NCBI GenBank assembly: GCA_032622095.1
Contig: CP136061.1
Coordinates: forward strand, 215,420,373 to 215,484,372
Reading direction: 5' to 3'
Length of the DNA stretch: 64,000 nt
DNA from: Siphonodentalium dalli
Taxonomy: Eukaryota > Mollusca > Scaphopoda > Gadilida > Siphonodentaliidae
Shown here: in pieces, positions 45,558 through 56,985 of the stretch
Layout of the letters: each line of letters starts with the position of its first letter
Position numbering within the stretch: the stretch's first letter is position 1
Notes under the pieces: generated by a model
What the model saw: the letters and a program-made list of their open reading frames with translations, nothing else
Told to the model about the DNA's origin: nothing
Database searches by the model: none
Position numbers and translations under genes: made by a program

Positions 45558-47939
45558 CCCTTTACCCAACAGTAATATGTCTAACGTCATTACCCACACC
45601 AATACTGATAGGAGAGAACGTTGTCACCCCAGCCAACATAACTTTCTGGTAACGTCAAAGTTATAGGAAAAAATGTATTATTAAATCATATGGTGGCTCT
45701 TGTTTATCTGCAAGGATGGTTTTTTTTATTTTAATTAATTGGTAACAATTGATTTTCATATTTATGAAAGTCAAGTCCCCCCCCCCCCATTGGCAATGTG
45801 CAATTTTTTTTTATTTAATTCATACTACATCCTTAGTATGGGAAGAGCAGGTAAGATGATTTGTTTGATCATATATTCCATCTGGCGATGGAGAACAAGG
45901 AGACACTATGGAGTTCATGTCCACATGAATGCGTACCATAATTTGACATCGTTAAACAAAATTATCCCCCATTATATATTGCATATATAAATTTGCAAAA
46001 CATAAAACGTCGTCGATTGAGTTGTGTATTACGTAAGACGGCAAGGCAACACAGTTGCCGTACTTTCTTTACTGTTAGCAATCACTTACTAATAAAATAA
46101 TGAGATCGTTTTACGCGTGCATTCCTTTAAATTTTCACATCTACATGTGCACCAATCACTCTAGTTCATGTCCATATGAATGCGTACCATACTTTGACAT
46201 CGTTTAATAAAATTATCCCCAATATTTTATCAACAAAAACACCGCGAAGATTTTGTATGAAGTTTGACGTTGTAACCTCGATTTCCAGAATTACCTTCAC
46301 TTTTCCACAATCACTAGCAAAGTGTTAACCAACTTCTATTTATTTGCATTTAATAATGTACCAACAAAATTCAATAAAATGTGGAAATGCATTGTGAAAT
46401 TGATTCCAGTATTGTAAAAATCTGATTAACTGTTGTTGACACGTGATCACAAATAGTAACCAATGTAAACAAAACACAAGCCATGATCGTGAGGATACAG
46501 AAATAAGATGTGCAACGTCGACGTAAATACTTCGACAATTACTCCGTGTGTCATGTATAAAAAAAGACATAAAAACAGCATTAATAGACTAAAATTTCAA
46601 TTTTTTAAATCATAGGTTAGAAGTTGAAATGCTATTCAGTAACAATATAATGTTTAATATGTCGGAATTGAAATATATATCGCAAGAACTATATATTCAG
46701 CGCTGACAACAACTCCTTCTGTGTACCTCACGAACGTAATGCGTACGTACTTCGAACTTGACCCAGTTTATTACGATATATCTTGGCACATTTACATGCG
46801 TAGATCATGTCCATCACATATTGTCATTTGAAAAAGATTGAATGGCCATTAATGTCGATAACAGTGCTTTTCTCTTCGTGAATATATGAGATGCCAAACT
46901 AAATAATAGTTAGCAAGACATCGTATTGAATAAGGATGACGAAATATACTAAAAATAAATCACATTGAGACACAGGCATTACCTTGACCTTGATGTAATG
47001 ATGATGCAATGTATATCACAGTTAGTGCCAAAACACAAGGTGTGTACACAGTTAAACTACCGGTAATCGATATATTGTTTGGCCTATGTTCAACTTGTAA
47101 CAAAGGACATACTAATAGTGCAATTTTGTTCGATTAAATGATAAATATCTCTTGAAAAATTATTGATAATTATAAGATTGAAATTCGCACCCAGCTTGGA
47201 TGGAAGCCACCTGTTCAGAAATTGGTAAACGCACTGTTTGCTGGAGGCTTCTAATTAGTTCCTCGCATTGCTATTCAATACATTTTATACACGCTATAAA
47301 AAATATAATATTGTCAATATGATCATGTGAAGAATTAGGAAAAATAAAAAAATAATTGGAAACAGTTTTATTTGGGAATAGGCCTACACAGCAGTAAGAA
47401 CAAACACTAAGTAACAAAAACTAACATCAGCATGTCGTCTTGCTCTTACCGTAGCTTCGTTAGTCAAATTAATGGTAGTGATTGTTTTATATTTGGATGC
47501 ATATGATATAAAAACATAAACAAGTCAAGTAAATATTTTATTGGAAATAAAAATAAAGTTCGAAAATAAATAAATGTCAGTTAGACGACCGTACACAGTT
47601 GCCCGAGTACGCTGATTTCTCTAGTCGACTTCAAAAAAGAGCACCGCCGCATTCCACTTTTCGTTTTATTGCGATTTTATTTACAACTATCGATTAAATT
47701 GTACAAAATCTGCCACAAAACCCCACAAAAACGTAACAATTAATAATGTAACATATATTTTATTATTTACATTAACAATGAAAGCAATTTGTTGTGTTAT
47801 AATGCAATAGTTTTGTTGTAAACTATGACTGAAAAAAACGCAAAACTCCGGGCTCTCTGGAATCTACGCGGCAGGGCTCTCTAGGGTGTTCTGGACGCTA
47901 CACGGCGGGGCGCTCTGGGGTGTTCTGAACGCTAAAGGG
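45558..47939. mobile_element. candidate 2.4 kb TTAA element (weak)
   Basis: TTAA|CCCTTTACCCAACAG at 45554 and CTGAACGCTAAAGGG|TTAA ending at 47943 would give a TTAA target and a 7 bp inverted end (CCCTTTA). The inner ends do not match further. The interior has a 251 bp-spaced direct repeat (CATGAATGCGTACCATA at about 45924 and 46175) and a GC-rich GGGCTCTCTAGGGTGTTCTG repeat at 47865-47930. No transposase recognised. The boundaries may be coincidence. Confidence 0.3.
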
Positions 47940-48159
47940 TTAAGAAAATTTGTTATAATAAACTTTCCAGGAAGATGAGGCCTATAAAGCAGAACAAGTA
48001 CACCGCTGGGCGGAGGTAACGCCCCCGACTGTACAATCAGAGAGGATTTTTCTTATTTTTGTGCCAATACTTATTAAATGGCACTTTGTAAAGTTATCTT
48101 ATTCATGAGTATTTAGTACGAATGTTGTTCTATATTAGCTTCAAATTTGGTCTGGTGCC

Positions 48160-48785
48160 ACAAAAATAGAAGGAAAACTGAATGTTCTAAAAAAAAAAAA
48201 TGAATTTTTTAAGTCGAAAAAGGGTCATAACTCTCACAAAAATTATCCGATTGAACCAAAATTTTACCTTGACCTGTATTGCGATATTGGTAATACACAA
48301 AAAAACAATCCAAAATCAAGTTATCATCTGGAAACCAAAAAAAGTAGCAGAAAACCTGAATTTTCTAAGTCCAAAAAGGGGCGTAACTCTGGAAAAAATG
48401 GGCGGACGTAACCACGGCAATGGGAAATCTTGTCCCCCGCGGCTGGTCTATTGGCATACCAAAGATCAACTGAATTGAATTAGCGAAACCAAAGTTATGA
48501 GTTGAAACGTTCGTATGCCACAGAAAACTGAATTTTCTAAATCCAAAAAGGGGTGTAACTCTGGAAAAAATGGGCGGACGAAACTGCAGTTATGGGGAAA
48601 TCTTGTCCCCCGGCTGGTCTATTAGCATACCAAAGATCAACTGAATTTAGTTAGCGAAACCAAAGTTATGAGTTGAAACATTCGGACAGACGGCGGACGG
48701 ACGGAAGGCTCGACGGAAGGACGGCTTGACGGACGGAGGGCTCCACTATATACCCCCAAATCTCCATCGGAGATCGGGGGTATAA
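48160..48785 (+). mobile_element. tandem-unit element with GACG tail and hairpin
   Basis: Units with AAGTCGAAAAAGGGTCATAA, GGAAAAAATGGGCGGACG (about 48392 and 48567) and GTCTATTGGCATACCAAAGA. They are followed by GACGGACGGAAGGCTCGACG microsatellite (48687-48740) and the hairpin TATACCCCCAAATCTCC / GGAGATCGGGGGTATA. Confidence 0.72.
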
Positions 48786-48788
48786 TAA

Positions 48789-48898
48789 GGTCCACATAGG
48801 GTGAATTTGGTGATGCTAGCCCACTATGCGAGATAGCATCACAAAATTCACTCCAGGGGACCTCATTCTGCAAATGACTGACACACTATAATCAGGCT
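48789..48898. mobile_element. family B MITE remnant
   Basis: AAGGTCCACATAGGGTGAAT, hairpin arm ATAGCATCACAAAATTCACT, then CATTCTGCAAATGACTGACA and CAGGCTTGG at the right end. Confidence 0.65.
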
Positions 48899-48999
48899 TG
48901 GACTCGAGGGGTATAGAGATTAGAGATCTGATTATTTTCTGGTACAAAAATTGTACCAATGGTAATTTTATGGTGTCAAATCAGATGGAACATATTTAC

Positions 49000-49260
49000 C
49001 CCTTTCTATACTGAATTGATTCTCCTATTCAATTATAAAAGTATACATTGGAATGGCCTATTATTAATGTGCAGGGATGTTCAGGAAATATAAGCAGGTG
49101 GCAGATAATACAATAGCAGAAGAATTCCTTTTAATTCAGCTGATTAGTTGGTGAGAAATGTTCAGACAGTAAGTTCAACAAACTACTTCTAGTTGAATTT
49201 ATTATCTGAACATAAGGGGGAAATATCATCAATAAGTATTTAGTTAAGAAAGCTGAACAA
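49000..49260. repeat. dispersed repeat G, copy 2
   Basis: CTTTCTATACTGAATTGATT, AAAAGTATACATTGGAATGG, GGGATGTTCAGGAAATATAA, AGTTCAACAAACTAC and TTTATTATCTGAACAT match 6958-7200 in order. Confidence 0.6.
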
Positions 49261-49347
49261 AGGGTGAATATTTATTAATTTTTACAGCCCTAAAATAATG
49301 AATTGGAATCTCATAATTACACACTAAATGGTTATCAAAGGGTTTAA

Positions 49348-49708
49348 CCCTTTACCCAACAAACCGGCCAAAACCGGCCAAATAAAGCTTCAACAGCCTA
49401 AAATATCTTCGGTCTGTCTCAATAAAACCATACAAATATGGATATCATTGGAACCGGCTCCTTGACCACATTGTGATAGTTATAGTTATGCCCTGTGCCA
49501 ATGCATTCTCTTATATATGCGAGTCGACCATAGGTCGCCTCGCATATATAAGAGAATGCTTTGACCATTTTTTCTTACATTCTTTAACAATTTTATAATT
49601 TTTAATGTGTTAAGCCAATGCATTCTCTTATATATGCGAGGCGACCTATGGTCGACTCGCATATATAAGAGAATGCATTGGCACAGGGCCTTTCTGTTGG
49701 GTAAAGGG
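49348..49708. mobile_element. P1 MITE, TTAA-flanked, second copy
   Basis: TTAA at 49344-49347 and 49709-49712. Ends CCCTTTACCCAACAAACCGG and TGTTGGGTAAAGGG. Left hairpin at about 49497-49560, cut short at GAGAATGCTTTG; right hairpin at about 49614-49682. It is 33 bp shorter than 6434-6827, through loss around the T-rich spacer. Confidence 0.85.
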
Positions 49709-49736
49709 TTAAATTAGCCCCTCCATAACAATTTCC

Positions 49737-49905
49737 TGATGAGGCATGCCACGATTGCATTTCAAGTTAACAGAGATACCACCTGCTTCAATTCTATAAA
49801 TTATCACAGACATGTCGGAGTTATTAGAATTAACAGCCAAGTGATGCATTTTGTCATCGTAAAAAAAATGGCAATCAGAAATCTGCAAATTATTGATTCA
49901 GATAT
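49737..49905 (+). repeat. dispersed repeat J, copy 1
   Basis: TGATGAGGCATGCCACGATT, CAGAGATACCACCTGCTTC, ACAGACATGTCGG and AAATGGCAATCAGAAATCTG are repeated in order at 52489-52645. Non-coding. Confidence 0.7.
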
Positions 49906-50063
49906 GGCGTTGATCCGACAAACCAGAAATATCTGTGAGAATGGATAGAAAACCAGATAAAAAAAGAAGGATAACTCTAGATTAGAAATCGCAAATAACA
50001 ACTTTGGGCCCACTTTTGGAAACACATCTGATGGGGAATATCCATGTCAAACTTCATTCAGAT

Positions 50064-50477
50064 CAAGCCTGTCGTTTGCAGAATGAGGTCCCCAGAGTGT
50101 GAATTACTGACGCTATCCTCTGGGAACCTCATTCTGCTTAGGCGTCATCTTCTCTGGAAAGTTTCTTTATTATCAAATTTCTATGGAAACTTATTCACAT
50201 AGATTCTATTTCTGTTTTAGTTTAGTTTCTCTATATTCCCAAATCGGCAGACGACACATTGCATAATCAAGGTTCCCAATGGGTGTAGATCACCATATGC
50301 AATATTTAGGAACTTCATCTCAGTCTATGTCTCCCATAGCAGATGAGGCCAAAGCAGAATGAGATCACCAGAGGGTGAATTTTGTGATGCTAGCCCACTA
50401 TGCAGGATAGCGTCACTAAATTCACGCTCTGGGGACCTCATTCTGCAAATGACAGGCACACTATAAAACTCAGGCTA
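50064..50477. mobile_element. family B MITE, full length, one degraded hairpin
   Basis: Left end AAGCCTGTCGTTTGCAGAAT with a shortened hairpin (GTGTGAATTACTGACGCTAT then CCTCTGGGAACCTC). Spacer CCCAAATCGGCAGACGACAC. Right hairpin about 50364-50446 with GATCACCAGAGGGTGAATTT, and end ACTCAGGCTAG. Confidence 0.72.
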
Positions 50478-50771
50478 GATTCAGATCCAATAGCCAATGA
50501 CTGAGATAAATGCCCCGATGGATAGAATGTGGGGTTACAAACAGAGGCACTTTTTCCTCCAATTATATTTGAAAAACAATTAGTTTATAACAACACTAGC
50601 TGAGTCTTCATTCAATGATGGAGGGGCTAGAGTTAGTCCCTTTGTGTGCTTTGTGCAGGATCCCTCCACAAAGTGTGTGAATGCTGAAGGGATTCACATG
50701 AACTTTGTTTAATTACTGTCGGTCAAAACCAATGACCCCAATCGATCTGTAAGTCTTTCATTATAATCATA
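50478..50771. other. unassigned non-coding DNA
   Basis: CCTTTGTGTGCTTTGTGCAGG near 50639 resembles wording near 52908, so it is part of a dispersed repeat. No gene. Confidence 0.35.
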
Positions 50772-51315
50772 TAAGGCCAAAAAAAAAAAAGGTTTTGGTT
50801 CTCAGGCCCCGCCGCATTGAATAAAAAGGGCCGCATTAAAAAAAAAAGTGACTTGCAAGCTAACAACATGAAGTAGATGACTACAATTCAGAAAATGATT
50901 AGCTGATCCTCATGCTCTTCTTACAATTAGTCATTGTGAACAACTTACACTAATTGTAACTTTATACAATTGAAAGGCACAGGACTAAATTCAGGATCAC
51001 ATACATGTATTAGAATGGGGAGGTATCAGTTTTTAGACAACAATAACAGTAGTTAATGTCAGGGGCATTATATATTGTTAGGTAATCCCAGTCATACACT
51101 GGTAGTACAATGCCATTTTTATATAAGACTAAATGAGTTTATATGCATAACAGTTCCCTCTACCTTTCTGGTTATTACTAGACAGAGGAAGGTATCTTTG
51201 TCCATGCTTACTATGCGCAGAAAAAAATTAAAAATTAAAATAAAACCCTCCCTCCCTCATTGATTTGAAAAAAAAATTGCCCGAGAACCAAAACACTTCT
51301 TTTTTTTTGGCCTAA
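50772..51315. mobile_element. ~544 bp MITE with AAGGCCAAAAAAAA ends
   Basis: AAGGCCAAAAAAAAAAAAGG continuing as TTTTGGTTCTCAGGC on the left pairs with GCCCGAGAACCAAAAC followed by TTTTTTTTGGCCT on the right. No ORF; TA is present at both margins. Confidence 0.65.
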
Positions 51316-51420
51316 CAGTACATTTTAATAGAATATTAATCATTTGAACAACTTTTAAAAACTACCAAAACAGTTATAAGTGACATATTGCTCAAATTCC
51401 AAGACAGTCACCCAATAACA

Positions 51421-51500
51421 ACACGCAGCGAGCGGGTGCACATGATCGGCTTGAAGTGACGTAGACGTTTCAAACGTTCATCAGCCAATAACTGAAGTGT
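51421..51500 (-). repeat. dispersed repeat K, inverse of 58650-58745
   Basis: CACGCAGCGAGCGGGTGCAC, GATCGGCTTGAAGTGACGTA and GCCAATAACTGAAG match the reverse complement and flank of the sequence near 58650-58745 (GCACGTGCTCGCTGCGTG, TACGTCACTCCAAGCTGACC). Confidence 0.6.
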
Positions 51501-52330
51501 TGACTTCCGTTACAGGTTTATGAACATCATAAATGTTCATGTTGTCTGCATGGCGAAATGTACTGATTCCTACGGGAGCTAATTGTGTGAATATAGAGAG
51601 TGTGATTATAAAAAAATATATACAACACTCATTCATATCATCCGGTGCCTCATATTCACTGAATTATCTACAATTGCATACTCGCTATGATGGGTGGGGA
51701 CCTTACAGTATTTTTTTCCTCAGGTCGGTCCGGCTTACATATGTTCACGTACTTTGTGCTATCCCTGTCCTTGTTTTATTTCAAGTTATTGTACACTATG
51801 GTATTATTTAATTTTTACGGGCGATTTCTGATCCACTGTAAATTTGTTTTAACCAAAATACTGTTCAGCTACCTATTATTTCAGATGTTGAAATTCTTAT
51901 CTATCTATATAAAAGGCAAGTGTTTGTGTATGTTAGCAACTATGTCATGATTTTGGCTCATTTAAAACTATGTGACCCACGAGTCCGATTGCGCCCAAAT
52001 TTTGACCATGTCCAGTCTTATAATACAACACGTAAAACTGCATACCGATCGGTTAAAGAAGGTCAGATATATAGCATGATTTCTAAGAGCCATAAAAGCG
52101 ATATTTAACCTGTAATCATAGCGCGGGAGTACTATGATAAATTTAGAGTTACGCCACTTGGATCGGGTGGACACAATTGTCCGTATCGATAGCGATGCCA
52201 TTGTTGAAATCCTTTGAAAACACCCAGTCGTTTTCTCTTTTCCTTGATGTTGGGGATATAAAAGTTTATAATTTTATTTCTCCATGTTCTTCTTAGTGGT
52301 GATGTTTTTAAAATTTAAAAAATTTTTTTT
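51501..52330. other. unassigned non-coding DNA
   Basis: Overlapping ORFs at 51533-51811 (+), 51687-51950 (+), 51920-52108 (+) and 51968-52201 (-) have no domain or splice support. Confidence 0.35.
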
Positions 52331-52437
52331 TGCACATTTACCCACTGTGAGTGCCTTGGGTCCCTTTAGTTGTGATGTTTATACAGACTTATATATTTTT
52401 TGCACATGATTTACCCACTGCGAGTGCCTTGGGTTTA
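52331..52437 (+). repeat. two-copy direct repeat (~37 bp)
   Basis: TTTACCCACTGTGAGTGCCT plus TGGGT and TTTACCCACTGCGAGTGCCT plus TGGGT, both preceded by TTTTTTGCACA, with starts about 70 bases apart. Confidence 0.75.
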
Positions 52438-52488
52438 AAAAAATAGGCATCTATAGCAAATTCAATTTACGCTCAATATGAATTGCAT

Positions 52489-52645
52489 GATGAGGCATGC
52501 AGCGATGAATTTCAAGTTGTCAGAGATACCACCTGCTTCTATAAATTATTACAGACATGTCGGCATTTTAGAAATCAACGACCAAATAACGCATTTTTGA
52601 TCATCAAAAATGGCAATCAGAAACCTGCACATTATTGATTGCGGG
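52489..52645 (+). repeat. dispersed repeat J, copy 2
   Basis: Colinear with 49737-49905: GATGAGGCATGCAGCGATG, AGAGATACCACCTGCTTC, ACAGACATGTCGG, AAAATGGCAATCAGAAAC. Confidence 0.7.
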
Positions 52646-53400
52646 TTTGTATCGAATAATCTAATGATAGAATTGTTCCATGTTAAGTGGTTGTTCATTG
52701 TGTTAGAGATGATATTTCAACCAGATCGGAGTCAAATTTCAAATTAGACAGGGCCAGACCTTATTACCATGATCGAGTTATACAACTGTCCATAAATAAA
52801 TGATAGCAGTCTGAATTGACTGCGAACCTATTTAGGTTAAAAAAAATTGGTTAGCTTGGGTGACTGCAAAACAGGCTCCCTTTGGGAGCCATCATTCAGC
52901 GGTCCCTTTGTGTGCTTCAGGAGCCTTTATTCAGCTGTCAACGGGGTGCACATTTTGATCTTTTAAACATTTTTTTATTTTTTATATTAAATAAATAATT
53001 TATTTTTTTAGATTTATCTCCTTGCTCAATTTAAATTTTATTTATTAAAGTCAAAATTGAAAAATATTAACGCTGGTATAACATCCGCTGGGGTGCCCAG
53101 AGTCACCACACCAAATTTGGTTGATATTGGACCAGAGGGTTCTGGGAGAAAAATTGTGAACAGACAGACAGAGAGATCCTACTCTTTTAGATATATAGAT
53201 AGTGGCTTCATTGTCTATTTATTCACATATGTTCTATATGCAAACTTGAATATGTAGAACATGTACCAAATATAAAAAAATCAATCTGATCAGACGGTCC
53301 CCATATCATCAAGTTACAACAACAACATTTCTTCCAAATACACTTTAGTTATGAGAATCGATTAATCACAACAAAATAGTGCTAACCACTGTCAATTATG
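52646..53400 (+). other. unassigned DNA ending in a short GACA-tailed element
   Basis: At about 53085-53185 GGTGCCCAGAGTCACC, ACACCAAATTTGGTTGATAT and GACAGACAGAGAGATCCTAC form a short copy of the element-tail type seen near 9230. No gene. Confidence 0.4.
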
Positions 53401-53439
53401 GTAATAAATTTCCCAAAACCTGTTATTTATCAAAATATT

Positions 53440-53712
53440 GTTCAAAGAAATATGGCGTATCATAACTTGATTATCAAAAAATTTGGCCCTATTACAACTT
53501 TATTTTTAGAGTTATCCATCTTCATCTGCAATTTTCACCGAGACCGTCGCCTTGACGAATTGTTTCCAGGCCACAAAAAAGTAAATATCTCGTGATATAA
53601 AAAATTTCAAAAATCGATATCTGATCACTCTGAGCTTTGATAGGGTGGATTCCTCAACTCGAATCAAATATGTTTTACCCCCGAAGCCAAAGAAATAGTA
53701 AGCATTAATTTG
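53440..53712. repeat. diverged right arm of the fold-back element
   Basis: TTTAGAGTTATCCATCTTCA, GATATCTGATCACTCTGAGC, GATTCCTCAACTCGAATCAA and CCCGAAGCCAAAGAAATAGT match the right arm at 63519-63712. Confidence 0.7.
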
Positions 53713-54411
53713 GATTATGCATCTTCAAATATTACTCATGTTACTGTGGTGCAGAGTTGGCTAATTTCAACATTGACAGCCATGGCAAGTTTTTCAGAAA
53801 CTTAATATTCCAGAATTGAAGCTAAATCCTCAAATTTTATTACAGAAATAATGAACAATTCCTTCAATAAACACTTCTGAAAATCTATTGTCTCCACCAA
53901 AGGTAATCTATTTCAACAAATGTGCAGGTACTATGTCACAATATTAGCTTTCTGTTGTGCTTCATAAGTATTTAACTACCATTTAATTTTATCTATTCAG
54001 AAACATTTCCCCTATAAAATTGGCCTATAATTCTGAGATAAAAAAAAATTCCCCTTTGAAACAGGGGGGGGGGTGAGGAAAATAATTGCAGACACATGGC
54101 TGATTAACTTTTTTGCAGCACTCTGGGTACCCATCACCCCCCCCCCCCCCCCCCCCCAAACTGCACTTCAATTGACTTTACAAAGCTTTTCCAGAATGTT
54201 CTGGCATATTATACCGTTCCGTTCCCTCACTCAATATTTAATCCATATCCACTCTGATCCTACCTAGATACATTTACAAATCACCAGTAGGAAGTCCAAA
54301 GTTCAACATGACAGAAACAAATCACAGAACATATCCAAACAGCTTGTCAAAATTCATTTTATCCTCCTAATTCAGCCCAATTGAAATACATAAGCTTCTC
54401 ACATGTTGAGG
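53713..54411. other. unassigned DNA with G10 and C21 tracts
   Basis: G run at 54064-54073 and C run at 54137-54157, 63 bases apart and on opposite strands. They could pair with each other. No gene. Confidence 0.45.
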
Positions 54412-54628
54412 TACACTAATGCCCTAATTAATCGACTCCTTAACCACAGCAGTATTATGGGTAACTTTTCAGGATTTAGTCGGAAATATGGCTTGTTGCC
54501 ATTCATCGGAAAGCTCTCGGGGAGAGCTTTCCGATGAATGGCAACAAGCCATATTTCCGACTAAATCCTGAAAAGTTACCCATAATACTGCTGTGGTTAA
54601 GGAGTCGATTAATTAGGGCATTAGTGTA
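54412..54628. mobile_element. family C hairpin MITE, 217 bp, essentially perfect
   Basis: TACACTAATGCCCTAATTAA to TTAATTAGGGCATTAGTGTA, with arms matching throughout to the centre near 54520 (GCTCTCGGGGAGAGC). Copy-specific bases (CACTAATG, AGTATTATGG) appear in both arms. Confidence 0.9.
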
Positions 54629-54713
54629 TGCACACATGCATATTCAGTACTTCCTTGTCTAATATACCTGAAGATACGAATATACAAATGTACCTCAATA
54701 TATAGAGCATCTC

Positions 54714-54844
54714 CAACGAGTTATGCTGGGATATAAGATTTTATGAAACGAGTTTGATAAATTTGATTCACGAGTTGTAGACGAGTTGTGAATCAAATTT
54801 ATGAAACATGTTTCATAAATTCTTATATCCCATCATAACGAGTT
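54714..54844. repeat. 131 bp imperfect palindrome
   Basis: AACGAGTTATGCTGGGATAT and ATATCCCATCATAACGAGTT are the outer arms. The inner arms contain AAATTTGATTCAC/GTGAATCAAATTT with the centre at about 54779. A small fold-back element. Confidence 0.8.
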
Positions 54845-55345
54845 GAAGACCTTGCATATCACATGAAAAAAACTAGAGCTTTATGCCTTTTTAACAAAAC
54901 AAAATCCTTAAAAGAAGCTTAAAAATGCATACATTTGCATCTTTGGCTGAGACGCTTCACAACCGTATACGACAGTATTGCACGCTCAGACAAAAAATAT
55001 AGTCGCCCAATTTGCCTCTTTGTTTTTGTGTCTATTTTCGTTAGTGCAACGAAGTTGGAAATTTTTTTTACTTTGATGAACAAATCAATAATTTTGTATT
55101 GTCTGGTTTTGGTGTCATGCGTAGCTTTTCAAAATAGTATTAATCCGCCTAATCAATGTAAAGTAATTTTATTGGTGGGCTGCCAAATTGGCAGGAAGCA
55201 TGCGCTTATTATTCACTAGTGAGATATACACAATGTGATATAAGGAAATAAGTAATGGCCTTTTTAAGGATTTAATAGGGATTTCATGTGATATACCAGA
55301 ATTAACATCAATAATTGTCTCAATCGTGATAAATGTACCCAAGTG
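54845..55345. other. unassigned non-coding DNA
   Basis: ORFs at 54935-55219 (+) and 55169-55465 (-) overlap and show no domain. Confidence 0.35.
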
Positions 55346-55406
55346 ACGTAATGAAACAAACAACCCTGCATATATTATATGCGGGGTTGTGTATGTTCCA
55401 TTACGT
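55346..55406. repeat. 61 bp near-palindrome
   Basis: ACGTAATGAAACAAACAACC and GGTTGTGTATGTTCCATTACGT are arms around CTGCATATATTATATGCGG. Confidence 0.8.
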
Positions 55407-55496
55407 ATTATATGTGCATATAAGCAATTACGTGAAAAATATATGACTGCGAAGTTGGGTGACATAAATTGCTGCTAAAAATAACAATATTTAACA

Positions 55497-55862
55497 GTGG
55501 GCTAGCATCACCAATTTCACCCTCTGGGAACCTCATTCTGCTTAGGCCTCAACTGCTATTGGAGACTTATGATCTGATTGAAGTTTCCCAGTTTAAGTTG
55601 GTGATGTTCACCCTTCAGTCACCTCGATTATACATTTTATCTGCTGCAAATTAAGGGATATAAAAACTGAATAGAAGGGAAAAGGTAAATATAAACACCA
55701 TTAATTTGAGACTATAGATACTTCCCAGAAGATGAGGCCAAAGCAAATGAGGTCCCCAGAGGGTGAATTTGGTGATGCTATGTGCTGTGTGGGATAGCAA
55801 CACTAAATTCACCCTCTGGGGACCTCATTCTGCAAATGTCGGACACAATCTATCCAGGCATG
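55497..55862. mobile_element. family B MITE, left end lost
   Basis: Begins inside the first hairpin (GGGCTAGCATCACCAATTTC, ACCCTCTGGGAACCTC), has the ATTGAAGTTTCCCAGTTTAA spacer, a complete right hairpin (about 55747-55829) and CTGCAAATGTCGGACACA. Confidence 0.7.
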
Positions 55863-56535
55863 ATTATGGCATGATTACTTGGAAATTTCTGGGATCCTAT
55901 GAAAAACCTATTCCGCAAAGTTTTTCATACATCCACTTAAAGATTTATTCAGGGTTGCAGGTAAATTTTATGAAATCTATTTAGTTCTTATTAAGATTTG
56001 TGGATAAAATGACATTTGGAACAAGAAATTGTACATGAAATATGCTATATATTGTTTGATATTGAATCTTATAACCATTTATTTCATATAGTTTCAATGT
56101 TTTAGAGGGACACTGTTAATTATTTTGTTAATTTTTCAATATCAAAATGACATTTTTTGGTCTATGTATGTAGTAAACTATTAATGTATGTCACATTTTG
56201 TTTCCACCATTCTTTTCAGTCATACAATATAAAACACAGTGCTAAATGTAATTCTGCATGTTGTTGTTGTAACTGGAGGTCTGAAAACATGCATACATCT
56301 TTAAATAATTTTCAGAATTCATGAAGAAAAAAAAAAGTCACCATAATATACCCATGTGAAATACCCCCCCCCCCCCCCCCCAATCACACACAAGGCCCCC
56401 ACATAGCATTAAGTATCCCTTCTATAATTGCCTGAAAACAGGTATTTATTAGAGGCCTATAAATATAAAACATTTTCATTGAGTTTCAACTCAGTACATT
56501 TGAGTGAATAACCTGAAATCAGTTCATGACCTCAG
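55863..56535. other. unassigned non-coding DNA with C18 tract
   Basis: C run at 56364-56381. No gene recognised. Confidence 0.4.
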
Positions 56536-56985
56536 AACTCCACTCAGGGAATCAGAGCACAGGTGTTCATGACCCAAATCCCTGACACCTGTCAATCAAA
56601 AGATAGTCATGGAAAATTCCATGCTCATGACATCACACCAGGTGTCTCAGAGCACAGACGTTTTACCTCAACCCCTGACACCTGTCAATCAAAAGACCAT
56701 CATAGAAAATTCCATGTTGATGACATCACACCACCAGGTGGCTCAGATCACAGATGTTTTACCTCAAACCTTGACACCTGTCAGTCACAGGACAGTCATG
56801 TGAGTCATGGAGAATGCCATGCCGATGACATCACAACACCAGGTGGTTGAAACATGGCATTTGTCAATCAACAGAAAATCACATGAGGTCACCAATCAGG
56901 TGGCTGATACTGAAACTAAAATGATGATGTCATCAGATATGGTGCTTGAAGCTGAAGCTCATACTTGTTGGCATCTGTCAATCAA
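56536..56985 (+). repeat. ~105 bp minisatellite with TGACATCA and CACCTGTCAATCA
   Basis: Units with CCCTGACACCTGTCAATCAA, GTCATGGAAAATTCCATG, ATGACATCACACCAGGTG and CAGAGCACAGACGTTTTACC start near 56579, 56674 and 56770, then decay. An in-frame open stretch (56563-56850) follows the repeat but has no recognised domain. Confidence 0.8.

Noticed and set aside
56563-56850. 95-codon ORF with internal ~35 aa repeats
   Set aside because: Explained by the ~105 bp minisatellite; the frame is lost in the decayed units.
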